Source: Streptomyces glomeratus
GTDB taxonomy: Bacteria; Actinomycetota; Actinomycetes; Streptomycetales; Streptomycetaceae
Assembly: GCF_021462825.1 (NCBI RefSeq)
Contig: NZ_JAKEEB010000002.1
Coordinates: 335,451 to 399,450 of the forward strand
Length of the DNA: 64,000 nt
Direction of reading: 5' to 3'
Under the pieces are notes generated by a model. That model did not search any database. It had not been told where the DNA came from and saw nothing but the letters and a program-made list of their open reading frames with translations. Of this stretch, positions 53,772-62,450 are shown in pieces. A program made the position numbers and the translations under genes. Numbering within the stretch: the stretch's first letter is position 1; each line of letters begins with the position of its first letter.

Positions 53772-54487
53772 CCGCCACCCTGCACACCACGGCCGCCCTG
53801 GCCCTCGGCGACGACGCCCTGGTGCTCTCACACCGCCTGGGGGAGTGGGCGGGGCACGCGCCCGTGCTCGAAGAGGAGGTGGCGCTCGCCAACATCGCCC
53901 TGGACCTGCTCGGCCAGGCCCGGGTGCTGCTGTCCATGGTCGGCGACGAGGACGAACTGGCCTACCTCCGCGAAGAGCGCGCCTTCCGCAATCTGCAACT
54001 GGTGGAACAGCCCAACGGCGACTTCGCACACACCATCGCCCGCCAGCTCTACTTCTCCACCTACCAACGGCTTCTGTACACGCACCTGGCCGCCGCGGAC
54101 GGCGAGTTCGCGGGCCTCGCCGCCAAGGCGGTCAAGGAGGTCGCCTACCACCAGGACCACGCCGAACAGTGGACACTGCGGCTCGGCGACGGCACGGACG
54201 TCAGCCACGAGCGGATGCAGCGCGCGTGCCGGACGCTGTGGCGGTTCACGGGAGAGATGTTCCAGCCGGTCGAGGGCCTGGACATCGACTGGACGGGCAT
54301 CAAGACGGCCTGGCTGGAATCGGTGGGTGACATCCTGCGCCGCGCCACCCTGGACATACCCGAAGGACCGCAGGCCGGGGCGTGGACCGCCGGCGCCGGC
54401 CGACAGGGCCTGCACACGGAGTCCTTCGGGCGGATGCTCGCCGAAATGCAGCATCTGCACCGCAGCCACCCGGGGGCGTCATGGTGA
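53768..54487 (+). CDS. paaC: Phenylacetyl-CoA epoxidase structural subunit PaaC
   Basis: The 239-residue ferritin-like subunit pairs with PaaA and lacks its iron. Features are LVLSHRLGEWAGHAPVLEEE, ANIALDLLGQARVLLSMVGD and KEVAYHQDHAEQWTLRLGDG. The GTG start sits within the paaB stop. Its last seven bases overlap the paaD start. Confidence 0.96.
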   Translation: MTATLHTTAALALGDDALVLSHRLGEWAGHAPVLEEEVALANIALDLLGQARVLLSMVGDEDELAYLREERAFRNLQLVEQPNGDFAHTIARQLYFSTYQRLLYTHLAAADGEFAGLAAKAVKEVAYHQDHAEQWTLRLGDGTDVSHERMQRACRTLWRFTGEMFQPVEGLDIDWTGIKTAWLESVGDILRRATLDIPEGPQAGAWTAGAGRQGLHTESFGRMLAEMQHLHRSHPGASW

Positions 54488-55053
54488 CGGCCACGGCCCT
54501 CGAAGAGGAACTGCGCCGGCTCGCCGGCTCGGTCCCCGACCCCGAGCTGCCCGTGCTCACCCTGCAGGAACTGGGCGTCCTGCGGGCCGTCCATCTGCAC
54601 GGCCCGGACGCGGTCGAGGTCGAACTCACCCCCACCTACACGGGATGCCCGGCCATCGAAGCGATGGCCATGGACATAAAGCGCGTGCTCCACGAACACG
54701 GCGTGACCCAGGTCGTGGTGCGCACCGTGCTGAGCCCCGCCTGGTCGACGGACGACATCTCCGACGAAGGCCGCCGCAAGCTCAGGGAGTTCGGGATCGC
54801 ACCGCCCCGCGTACGGCCGGCATCCGGACCCGTGTCACTGGACCTCGGCCCCACACGCACGGCCGCAGGCTCCCGAGACACCGGCACCGCACCCCCGGTC
54901 ACCGGCTCCCCCGAACCCGAAGAGCCCGTGCGCTGCCCGTTCTGCGGATCCGCCGAGACCGAGCTGCTCAGCCGCTTCTCGTCCACCGCGTGCAAGGCAC
55001 TGCGCCGCTGTCTCGTCTGCCGTGAGCCCTTCGACCACTTCAAGGAGCTGTGA
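54481..55053 (+). CDS. paaD: Phenylacetate pathway maturation protein PaaD
   Basis: The 190-residue protein has an N-terminal MIP18/DUF59 domain (SVPDPELPVLTLQELGVLRA, TPTYTGCPAIEAMAMDI) and a C-terminal four-cysteine zinc ribbon (CPFCGS and CLVCREPFDHFKEL). PaaD probably helps assemble the Fe-S or iron centres of the epoxidase system. A Gly/Pro/Thr-rich linker joins the domains. Its ATG overlaps paaC by seven bases, and its stop overlaps the paaE start. Confidence 0.94.
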   Translation: MVTATALEEELRRLAGSVPDPELPVLTLQELGVLRAVHLHGPDAVEVELTPTYTGCPAIEAMAMDIKRVLHEHGVTQVVVRTVLSPAWSTDDISDEGRRKLREFGIAPPRVRPASGPVSLDLGPTRTAAGSRDTGTAPPVTGSPEPEEPVRCPFCGSAETELLSRFSSTACKALRRCLVCREPFDHFKEL

Positions 55054-56117
55054 TGGCCCGGTTCCACCCGCTCCCCGTGACCGCCGTCGACCGGCTCACC
55101 GACGACTCCGTGGCCCTGACCTTCGCAGTACCACCCGCACTGCGCGAGGAGTACCGGCACTCACCCGGCCAGCACCTCGCCCTGCGCCGCACCGTCGACG
55201 GCACGGAGGTACGGCGCACGTACTCGATCTGCTCCCCCGCACCGGCACCGGGCGGCGAGGGCCCGCACACACTGCGCGTAGCAGTCCGGTTCGTGGACGG
55301 AGGCGCCTTCTCCGCCTACGCGCTCAAGGAGATCGCCGTCGGCGACGAACTGGAGGTGATGACACCGGCGGGACGGTTCACGCTGGAGCCCGCGCCCGGG
55401 CTGTACGCGGCGATCGTCGGCGGCAGCGGAATCACCCCCGTCCTGTCCATCGTGACCACACTGCTGGAACGCGAGCCTCGCGCCCGGTTCTGCCTCCTGC
55501 GCAGCGACCGGACGTCCGCCTCGACGATGTTCCTGGAGGAGGTCGCCGACCTGAAGGACCGCTACCCCGAGCGGTTCCAGCTGGTCACGGTGCTCTCCCG
55601 GGAGGAACAGCAGGCGGGACTGCCGACCGGCCGGCTCGACGGGGAGCGGCTGTCCGGGCTGCTGCCGGCGCTGCTTCCGGTGGACGAGGTCGCGGGCTGG
55701 TTCCTGTGCGGACCGTTCGGACTGGTGCAGTCGGCGGAGCGGGCGCTGCGCGAGCTCGGGGTGCCGCGCACCCGCATCCATGAGGAGATCTTCCACGTGG
55801 ACGCGGGCGCCACCGTCACGCCGTCCGCACCCGCTCCCGCGCACAGCACGGTGACCGCGCGGCTCGACGGGCGCGGCGGGACCTGGCCGGTCCGCGACGG
55901 CGAATCGCTGCTGGAGACGGTCCTGCGCAACCGGCCCGACGCCCCCTACGCCTGCAAGGGAGGAGTCTGCGGGACCTGCCGGGCCTTCCTGGTCTCGGGC
56001 GAGGTGCGCATGGACCGCAACTTCGCACTGGAACGGGAAGAGACGGACGCGGGATATGTGCTGGCGTGCCAGTCCCACCCGGTCACGGAGAAGGTGGAGC
56101 TGGACTTCGACCGGTGA
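55053..56117 (+). CDS. paaE: Phenylacetyl-CoA epoxidase reductase PaaE
   Basis: The 354-residue electron-transfer subunit has an N-terminal ferredoxin-reductase FAD domain (RRTYSICS), an NAD domain (IVGGSGITPVLSIVTTLLER, WFLCGPFGLVQ) and a C-terminal plant-type 2Fe-2S ferredoxin with CKGGVCGTC and the fourth ligand in ACQSHP. It passes electrons from NADPH to PaaA. The ATG at 55053 has AAGGAG at five-base spacing; a GTG at 55050 is too close. It ends the five-gene operon. Confidence 0.96.
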   Translation: MARFHPLPVTAVDRLTDDSVALTFAVPPALREEYRHSPGQHLALRRTVDGTEVRRTYSICSPAPAPGGEGPHTLRVAVRFVDGGAFSAYALKEIAVGDELEVMTPAGRFTLEPAPGLYAAIVGGSGITPVLSIVTTLLEREPRARFCLLRSDRTSASTMFLEEVADLKDRYPERFQLVTVLSREEQQAGLPTGRLDGERLSGLLPALLPVDEVAGWFLCGPFGLVQSAERALRELGVPRTRIHEEIFHVDAGATVTPSAPAPAHSTVTARLDGRGGTWPVRDGESLLETVLRNRPDAPYACKGGVCGTCRAFLVSGEVRMDRNFALEREETDAGYVLACQSHPVTEKVELDFDR

Positions 56118-56184
56118 GCGGCGGCCCCCGCCGGCAGGTCACCGGCCCCACGCCGCCCGACGTGCCCCGGACCGTTCCCTTCTT

Positions 56185-56200
56185 ATAGAACCTGTTCTAT
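56185..56200. promoter_or_regulatory. KstR-type operator before the paa-linked acyl-CoA dehydrogenase
   Basis: ATAGAACCTGTTCTAT is a 16-bp palindrome with perfect 7-bp arms around CT. Its core TAGAACCTGTTCTA (56186-56199) fits TNNAACNNGTTNNA, the KstR consensus for cholesterol and fatty-acid catabolism genes in actinobacteria. It lies 45 bases before the start codon. Confidence 0.75.
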
Positions 56201-56244
56201 CTTGACGCTCCGTCAGATCAGCGGAGCCGCCGGGAGGACAGGCC

Positions 56245-57384
56245 GTGGACTTCACCTTCAGCGAAGAGCAGCAGGCGGCGCTCGAGGCAGCGAAAGCCCT
56301 GTTCGCCGGGACCGCGCCGGACAAAGTACCCAGTCCCGCGCTGGCCCCCGGCGCCGTCGCCGACGACTTCGACCGAACACTGTGGACACGGCTCGCGGAC
56401 ACGGATCTGCTCAGCCTGCTGCTCGGCCCCGAGTACGGCGGCGCCGGCCTCGACCCCATCGCCCTCTGCCTGGTGCTACGGGAGTCCGCGAAGGCACTGG
56501 CACGCACACCCCTGCTCGAGAACACGGCCGCGGCCATCGCCCTCCAAGCCCACGGCAGCACCGAGGCTAAGGAGGAACTGCTCGCACGGACGGGCCGCGG
56601 GGAACTCGTCCTGACCGTCGCCGCCCACGGCCGGACCGGCCACGACCCGGCCGAACTCGCGGTGATCGCACGCCACGAACCGAACGGCACCTGGGTGCTG
56701 GACGGCACCCAGACCGCGGTGCCCTGGGCGCACACCGCCGACATCATCCTCGTACCCGCCCACACCCACGACTCGGGCCGCACCGTCCTCGCCCTCGTAC
56801 CGCGGCATCACAACGGCGTCGTACTCACCGAACAGATCTCCACGACCGGCGAACGGCTCGCGGAACTACGCCTGGACTCGGCAGAAATCCCCGAGCGACA
56901 CCTGCTCCACGCCGACGGTGCCTGGGAAGAACTCCGGCTGCTCCTCACCACCGGGACCTGCGCACTCGCCCTCGGACTCGGCGAAAAGGTGCTGGAGATG
57001 ACCGCCGAGTACACCGGCAGGCGAGAACAGTTCGGCCACCCCCTCGCCACATTCCAGGCGGTCGCCGTACAGGCAGCCGACCGGTACATCGACCTGCGCG
57101 CCATGGAGGCCACGCTCTGGCAGGCGGCATGGCGCATCAGCTCCGGCGCCCCGGGCGCCCTGCCCGCCGCCGGCGACGTGGCAACCGCGAAGATCTGGGC
57201 ATCAGAGGGCGTACGGCGAGTCGTGCAGACCGCGCAACACCTGCACGGAGGGTTCGGCGCCGACACCGACTACACCCTGCACCGATACCACGCCTGGGCC
57301 AAGCACCTGGAACTCTCACTCGGCCCCGCGGCGGCACACGAGGACGCCCTGGGCAACCTGATGGCGGCGCACCCCCTCGCATGA
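56245..57384 (+). CDS. Acyl-CoA dehydrogenase (short FadE type)
   Basis: The 379-residue protein starts at GTG 56245 after GGGAGGACAGG. It has the acyl-CoA dehydrogenase fold: MDFTFSEEQQAALEAAKALF, LLLGPEYGGAGLDPIAL, a C-terminal HLHGGFGADTDYTLHRYHAW. I do not see the usual catalytic glutamate near the C-terminal helices, as in the non-catalytic partner subunits of steroid-type alpha2-beta2 FadE complexes. The operator upstream is KstR-type. It follows paaE but on a separate promoter, so the link to phenylacetate is not certain. Confidence 0.88.
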   Translation: MDFTFSEEQQAALEAAKALFAGTAPDKVPSPALAPGAVADDFDRTLWTRLADTDLLSLLLGPEYGGAGLDPIALCLVLRESAKALARTPLLENTAAAIALQAHGSTEAKEELLARTGRGELVLTVAAHGRTGHDPAELAVIARHEPNGTWVLDGTQTAVPWAHTADIILVPAHTHDSGRTVLALVPRHHNGVVLTEQISTTGERLAELRLDSAEIPERHLLHADGAWEELRLLLTTGTCALALGLGEKVLEMTAEYTGRREQFGHPLATFQAVAVQAADRYIDLRAMEATLWQAAWRISSGAPGALPAAGDVATAKIWASEGVRRVVQTAQHLHGGFGADTDYTLHRYHAWAKHLELSLGPAAAHEDALGNLMAAHPLA

Positions 57385-57426
57385 CCCGCACACAAGCCCG
57401 CTCCCGGCCCCAGTCCGCCCCAGGAA

Positions 57427-57774
57427 CTAGAGCACGAAGCCCGGCCCACCCTTGTCATCCACGACCGGGCGCCCCTCGGCGGCCCAGACCTGCATGCCAC
57501 CGTCCACGTTCACCGCGTCGACACCCTGCTGCGCCAGGTACATCGCGACCTGCGCCGAACGGCCACCCGAGCGGCAGATCACATGCACCCGGCCGTCCTG
57601 CGGCACCGCCTGGGTGAACTCGCCATACCGGGCGACGAACTCGCTGAGGGGGATATGCAGCGCCCCCTCGGCGTGACCCGCCTGCCACTCGTCGTCCTCA
57701 CGGACGTCCAGCAGGAAGTCGCCGTCCTTGAGGTCCGCGACCTCGACCGTGGGCACACCAGCTCCGAAATGCAT
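57427..57774 (-). CDS. Single-domain rhodanese-like protein
   Basis: The 115-residue protein is one rhodanese domain: FLLDVREDDEWQAGHAEGAL, then the active-site loop ICRSGGRSAQVAMYLAQQG with its catalytic cysteine, and NVDGGMQVWAAEGRPVVDD. It could transfer sulfane sulfur from thiosulfate or persulfide donors. From the ATG at 57774 the size fits single-domain rhodaneses. It converges on the acyl-CoA dehydrogenase gene. Confidence 0.93.
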   Translation of the reverse strand: MHFGAGVPTVEVADLKDGDFLLDVREDDEWQAGHAEGALHIPLSEFVARYGEFTQAVPQDGRVHVICRSGGRSAQVAMYLAQQGVDAVNVDGGMQVWAAEGRPVVDDKGGPGFVL

Positions 57775-57843
57775 ACCCCCGACGCTACCCGACAAAAGCA
57801 CGGACCGGCCTCGGCCCCGACCGCCGGAGCCGTACCCGGCGGG

Positions 57844-58869
57844 TCAGCCTCGCAGCGCCTCCAGCTCGGCTTCCTTCTCCGCGACCTGCGCCAGCAGCTG
57901 CTCGGCGATCTCGTTCAGCAGAGCGTCGGGGTCGTCGGGAGCGAGCCGCAGCATCGAGCCGATCGCGCTCTCCTCCAGTTCACTGGCCACGAGCGTGAGC
58001 AGATCCTTACGCTGGGCAAGCCACTCCAGGCGGGCATACAGCTCCTCGCTCCGGCTGGGCCTGCGCTCCTCGGGGACGGGGCCGGCAGCCCACTCCTCGG
58101 AGAGCTCCCGGAGCTGAGCCTCGTCACCACGCGCGTACGCCGCGTTGACCCGGGCGATGAACTCGTCACGCCGCTTGCGCTCGGCGTCGTCCTGGGCCAG
58201 ATCGGGGTGCGCCTTGCGGGCCAGGTCGCGGTACAGCTTGCGGGCCTCCTCACTGGGGCGCACCCGCTGCGGGGGCCGCACCGGCTGGTCCGTGAGCATC
58301 GCCTGCGCCTCCGGGAACAGCCCGTCCGAGTCCATCCAGCCGTGGAACAGCTCCTCGACGCCGGGCATCGGCATCACCCGGGCGCGGGCCTCGTGAGCGC
58401 GGCGTATGTCCTCGGGATCCCCGCTACTGGCGGCCCGTGCCTCGGCGATCTCCGCCTCCAGTTCGTCGAGGCGCGTGTACATCGGTCCCAGCTTCTGGTG
58501 GTGCAGCCGCGAGAAGTTCTCCACCTCGACGCGGAAGGTCTCCAGAGCGATCTCGTACTCGATCAACGCCTGCTCGGCGGCCCTCACGGCCCGCTCCAGC
58601 CGCTCCTCGGGCCGCGGCCCGGACCCGCCACCGTCCTCACCGGTTCCCGGGGCCCGAGCAGAACCGGCAGAGTCCTGGCCGATCACCGGGGCCTCACCGG
58701 AACCGGCGGAGTCCTCGCCGGTCACCGGGGCCTCACCGGAACCGGCGCCATCCCCATCGGTCGCCGGGGTTCCGCCGGAACCGGCGCGCTCGGCGAGCGG
58801 CTCGTCGGCAGCGGACACGGACTCGCTCTGCTCGGCTTCGGGGGTCGTCACCGGACCAGCGTATGACAC
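57844..58869 (-). CDS. J-domain-like protein with Glu/Gly/Ser repeat N-terminus
   Basis: The 341-residue protein begins with about 85 residues of Gly/Ser/Glu/Ala/Pro repeats encoded by four 39-bp units. A coiled-coil region (ERLERAVRAAEQALIEYEIA, LDELEAEIAEARA) follows, and then a J-domain-like segment, KLYRDLARKAHPDLAQDDAE with HPD at about residue 221. The rest is Glu/Leu-rich. The HPD loop is the Hsp70-stimulating signature, so a DnaK co-chaperone is possible, but the helix order around it is unlike canonical DnaJ. A GTG at 58851 is an alternative start. Confidence 0.75.
   Translation of the reverse strand: MSYAGPVTTPEAEQSESVSAADEPLAERAGSGGTPATDGDGAGSGEAPVTGEDSAGSGEAPVIGQDSAGSARAPGTGEDGGGSGPRPEERLERAVRAAEQALIEYEIALETFRVEVENFSRLHHQKLGPMYTRLDELEAEIAEARAASSGDPEDIRRAHEARARVMPMPGVEELFHGWMDSDGLFPEAQAMLTDQPVRPPQRVRPSEEARKLYRDLARKAHPDLAQDDAERKRRDEFIARVNAAYARGDEAQLRELSEEWAAGPVPEERRPSRSEELYARLEWLAQRKDLLTLVASELEESAIGSMLRLAPDDPDALLNEIAEQLLAQVAEKEAELEALRG
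58633..58788 (-). repeat. Four 39-bp units in the J-domain-like gene
   Basis: Units start at 58633, 58672, 58711 and 58750. Each encodes a 13-residue segment such as SGEAPVTGEDSAG. The two central copies are the most similar. Confidence 0.88.
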
Positions 58870-58984
58870 GCGGGGAGGGCTGCTGCGGGGTCCGGCGAGG
58901 TCCCTGGGCCCTCGAGCAGGTCAACGTAGCGCCCGGGGGGCTCCCCTCCCCCTCCCCCCACCCTCCCCGCCCCCCAGAACTCCC

Positions 58985-60415
58985 TCAGACCCCCATCTCC
59001 CCCGCAATACGCCCACTCCGCACCGCAGCGACCAACTCCGCGTGGTCCGCCTCCGTGCGGTCCGCATAGGCCACGGCGAATGCGGCGATCGCCTCGTCGA
59101 GTTCCTCGTTCTTGCCGCAGTAGCCCGAGATCAGGCGCGGGTCGGCGCTGTGACTGTGCGCGCGGGCCAGCAGCGCTCCGGTCATACGGGCGTAGTCGTC
59201 TATCTGGTCGGCGGCGAGCGCTGCGGGGTCGACGCTGCCCTTGCGGTTACGGAACTGCCGCACCTGGTAGGGACGTCCGTCGACCGATGTCCAGCCCAGC
59301 AGGATGTCGCTGACCACTTGCATGCGCTTCTGGCCGAGGACGACCCGGCGGCCTTCGTGCTCCGCCTCCGGCACCGGGTGGCCGGCCGTCGCCAGATGGG
59401 GGAGCAGGGCGGAGGGGCGCGCCTCCTTGACCTGGAGGACCAGGGGTTCGCCGCGGTGGTCGAGGAGCAGCACCACATAGGAGCGCGTGCCGACGCTGCC
59501 CGTGCCCACCACGCGGAACGCGACATCGTGCACCGCGTACCGGCCGAGCAGCGGGAGGCGGTCCTCGGACAGGGTCGTCAGGTAGTGCTCCAGGGATGCG
59601 GCGACCGCCGCCGCCTCGGCGTCCGGTATGCGGCGCAGCACCGGTGGCGCGTCCACGAAACGGCGGCCGCCGCCGTCGGCCGTCTCCGTCGACTTCGCCG
59701 CGAACCGTCCGCTGGTGTTGGCCCGGGCCTTCTCGGAGACCCTCTCCAGGGTGCCGAGCAGGTCGTGGGCGTCCGTGTGGGAGACCAGTTCCTCGTCGGC
59801 GATCGCATTCCACGCGTCCAGGACCGGGAGTCTGGCCAGCAGGCGCATGGTGCGGCGGTAGGCGCCGGCCGCGTCCTGCGCGGCTTGGCGGCAGGTGTCC
59901 TCGTCGGCTCCGGCCTCGCGGCCGGCGAGGACCAGTGATGCGGCGAGGCGTTTGAGGTCCCACTCCCAGGGGCCGTGGACCGTCTCGTCGAAGTCGTTCA
60001 GGTCGATGACGAGGCCGCCGCGGGCGTCTCCGTAGAGCCCGAAGTTGGCCGCGTGGGCGTCGCCGCAGATCTGGGTGCGGATGCCCGTGGTCGGGGTGCG
60101 GGCGAGGTCGTAGGCCATGAGGCCTGCCGATCCGCGCAGGAACGCGAAGGGAGTGGCGGCCATCCTGCCGACGCGTATGGGGGTCAGTTCGGTGAGGCGG
60201 CCGTGGTTGGACTCCTCGACGGCGGTGACCGCGTCGGGGCGGTCGGCGTCCACCACGAGTTCGGCGTGCGCCCTGCGCCGTACGCGGGAGCGCAGTGCCT
60301 TGCCTTCGTCCTTGGGTGATTCGGGGGCGGGCCATCGCGCGAAGCCCCGCACTGCGGAAATCCTGCTCGTCTGCAGCGGCAACGCCGCCTCGGTCTCCGT
60401 GCCGGTCTCGGTCAC
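58985..60415 (-). CDS. DUF2252 family protein
   Basis: The 476-residue protein starts at GTG 60415 after GGGGGAGG. It carries the DUF2252 signatures TQICGDAHAANFGLYGDARG and LVIDLNDFDETVHGPWEWDL, then VLLLDHRGEPLVLQVKEARP. The GDxHxxN and DxND pattern resembles the catalytic loop of kinase-like (APH/HipA-type) folds, so a phosphotransferase role is possible but unproven. A pair of DnaA-box 9-mers lies in the upstream intergenic region. Confidence 0.9.
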   Translation of the reverse strand: MTETGTETEAALPLQTSRISAVRGFARWPAPESPKDEGKALRSRVRRRAHAELVVDADRPDAVTAVEESNHGRLTELTPIRVGRMAATPFAFLRGSAGLMAYDLARTPTTGIRTQICGDAHAANFGLYGDARGGLVIDLNDFDETVHGPWEWDLKRLAASLVLAGREAGADEDTCRQAAQDAAGAYRRTMRLLARLPVLDAWNAIADEELVSHTDAHDLLGTLERVSEKARANTSGRFAAKSTETADGGGRRFVDAPPVLRRIPDAEAAAVAASLEHYLTTLSEDRLPLLGRYAVHDVAFRVVGTGSVGTRSYVVLLLDHRGEPLVLQVKEARPSALLPHLATAGHPVPEAEHEGRRVVLGQKRMQVVSDILLGWTSVDGRPYQVRQFRNRKGSVDPAALAADQIDDYARMTGALLARAHSHSADPRLISGYCGKNEELDEAIAAFAVAYADRTEADHAELVAAVRSGRIAGEMGV

Positions 60416-60779
60416 GCCGACCGCCTCCCCCCGTGTCCGCTGTCCTTGCAGCCGTACGAACATCAACTGCGGATGACCGTACAGCGGGTGGGAGTGGGAG
60501 CGTCAGACCCTGTGGACAACTCAACGGGTGTGGACAACCTGGTCACAGCGCACCTGGCGGCCGCACGGCGGAGGCGATCCGGCAGCGTTCGGGGGCGGTG
60601 GGGACCGTCAGCCTCGAGCAGGGAGCCTCCGGGCGGCCTTTGGGCCGAAGGTGATGCAATGAGCACGTGGCGTTCGGCCAGGCCCTCGCCCTCCCGCTCG
60701 TGCTCGGTCCCGGAGGAGCCGACAGGCTCTGCCCCCGAGGATCGAGGGCGCCGAGGATCGACGATGAGGAGAGTCCGGA
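60416..60779. promoter_or_regulatory. Divergent intergenic region with two DnaA-box 9-mers
   Basis: This 364-base gap between the DUF2252 and MmcQ/YjbR genes holds two exact TGTGGACAA sequences in the same orientation (60511-60519 and 60529-60537), 18 bases apart start to start. The remaining sequence is ordinary GC-rich promoter DNA; no gene is seen. Two in-phase-like exact boxes are the strongest DnaA-type signal in the window. Confidence 0.6.
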
Positions 60780-61145
60780 GTGACCCCTGAACAGTTGCGT
60801 TCCTTCTGTCTTTCCTTCAATGCGGCTGTGGAGGAGTTTCCCTTCTCCTCGTTCCGGGAGCTCTCCGTCTTCAAGGTGGAGGGCAAGGCCTTCGCCCTGA
60901 CGAGCCTGGAAGCCCGCCCGCTCACCGTGAACCTGAAGTGCGACCCGGAGGACGCGTTGCGCCTGCGCGGTGAGCACCCGGGGCTGATCGTCCCGGGGTG
61001 GCACATGAACAAGCGTCACTGGAACACCGTGACAGTGGACGGGGAACTGCCGGACCTCCTGGTCCAAGAGCTCGTCGAGGACTCGTACGACCTCGTCGTG
61101 GCGGGCCTGCCACGAACCGCGCGTCTACGCCTGGACCGCCCCTGA
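60780..61145 (+). CDS. MmcQ/YjbR family protein
   Basis: The 121-residue protein has the family pattern: FPFSSFRELSVFKVEGKAFA, LTVNLKCDPEDALRLRGEHP, then PGWHMNKRHWNTVTVDGELP and DLLVQELVEDSYDLVVAGLP. These small double-barrel-like proteins are widespread; some are annotated as DNA-binding, but the function is unproven. The GTG at 60780 follows GAGGAG with nine-base spacing. Its last 21 bases overlap the converging phosphatase gene. Confidence 0.92.
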   Translation: MTPEQLRSFCLSFNAAVEEFPFSSFRELSVFKVEGKAFALTSLEARPLTVNLKCDPEDALRLRGEHPGLIVPGWHMNKRHWNTVTVDGELPDLLVQELVEDSYDLVVAGLPRTARLRLDRP

Positions 61146-62333
61146 AGCGGCTGTCTGGCCGGCTTCCTCGTCCAGCCGCTCGACCAGGAGCATCGCCGCG
61201 TCGTCCGCCAGGTGGCCGCCGTTATGGCGGATCAGTTCCAGGTGCAGACATTCCAGGAACTCCGTCGGACTGCACGGATGCACCGCTTCGACGGCCTCGT
61301 GCAGGGAGAAGAACGCGCCGTCCGGGCTGCGGGCTTCGACCACCCCGTCGGTGTACAGCAGCAAACGGTCACCGGGCGCAAACGGATGGTTCTCGACCTC
61401 GGCAGGAGAAACGGCCATGAATTCGTCCAGGCCGAGGGGCGGCAGATCCATGGTGGGCACCAGGGCCCCGACCTTGCCGTGGCGTACCACCAGCGGGGGC
61501 GGGTGGCCGCGGTTCACCACCTGGACCTCGAAGGCGTCGGTCACCTGGGCGACAACCGCGGTGACGAAATCCTCGGCCGGATCTTCCTCGTCGCTCCTGC
61601 TGAGAGCCGTCGGCGCGGCGCGCTCCCGTTCCAGCGCGGCCGCGCAGTGGTTCACCACCTCGAGCAGATCCTCCTCATAGTGCGCGGCCTCCCGGAACGC
61701 TCCGAGCACGGCTGCGGCCAAGCGCACGGCGGACAGTCCCTTGCCCCGGACGTCACCCATGATCACCCGCACTCCGTACCGGGTCTGCGTGGCTTCGTAG
61801 AGATCTCCGCCGATCTGCGCTCCTGTCTCTGCCGCGAGGTAGATGCTGGCCAGCCGTGCCGGGCCCAGCCGTGCCGGAACACCTCGCACGAGGACTCGCT
61901 GGGCGGCCTCGGCGACCCGGCGAACCTGGTCGAGCTCCGTCTGTCTGCGCGTCCGCATGGCATTGCCCACGGTCATGCTGGCCACGGACACCATGAGCAG
62001 GGACAGAAGGTTGCTGTAGCCCTGGGCGCCCCACGTGTGGTGCACCGTCAACGAGTACACGGTGACGGCGCAGGCTCCGGCCGCTGCCGTGAGAATGCCT
62101 CTCGGGCCCATCGTCAACGAAGCCAAGGCGGGTGTGGCGGCGAGAATGGGACCGGTTACCACTGCGTGTGCGGGCGAGAACTCGATCCCCAACGCGAACA
62201 GCACGATCATGAACGGCACGCACTGTCCGAGCCTGAAGAGAACCCGGTCATGACCGCCCGCTCCTGATGGGCCAGGTGAGCGGAAGAGCGACCGCATGGC
62301 TACAGCTTGACTCACCGAGGTCGAGCGTTCCAC
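61125..62333 (-). CDS. PP2C-type (SpoIIE-like) serine phosphatase with membrane N-terminus
   Basis: The 402-residue protein has four to five N-terminal membrane helices (about residues 35-125: GQCVPFMIVLFALGIEFSPA, AVVTGPILAATPALASL, SNLLSLLMVSVASMTVG) and a PPM/PP2C phosphatase domain (about 165-390). Metal-binding motifs are GGDLYEATQT, VIMGDVRGKG, LLLYTDGVVEAR and DDAAMLLVER. It lacks HATPase, GAF or PAS domains, unlike many streptomycete relatives. It probably dephosphorylates an anti-sigma-factor antagonist at the membrane. The GTG at 62333 has an AAGG before it; ATG 62297 is an alternative. Confidence 0.9.
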   Translation of the reverse strand: MERSTSVSQAVAMRSLFRSPGPSGAGGHDRVLFRLGQCVPFMIVLFALGIEFSPAHAVVTGPILAATPALASLTMGPRGILTAAAGACAVTVYSLTVHHTWGAQGYSNLLSLLMVSVASMTVGNAMRTRRQTELDQVRRVAEAAQRVLVRGVPARLGPARLASIYLAAETGAQIGGDLYEATQTRYGVRVIMGDVRGKGLSAVRLAAAVLGAFREAAHYEEDLLEVVNHCAAALERERAAPTALSRSDEEDPAEDFVTAVVAQVTDAFEVQVVNRGHPPPLVVRHGKVGALVPTMDLPPLGLDEFMAVSPAEVENHPFAPGDRLLLYTDGVVEARSPDGAFFSLHEAVEAVHPCSPTEFLECLHLELIRHNGGHLADDAAMLLVERLDEEAGQTAASGAVQA

Positions 62334-62450
62334 TCAACACCTTGCTCCGGACCGTCGCCGCACCTGCGGGGCCGCGCTCCGTTTCAGAGGTTCGCTGCCG
62401 GAGACAGAGGCGGAACCGCCACCGGCTGTGGCCGTCAGGACGGCCGTGTA

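Noticed and set aside
58936..58978. Polypyrimidine tract between J-domain-like and DUF2252 genes
   Set aside because: A C/T-rich run is visible, but there is no stem or conserved motif, so no regulatory claim is made.
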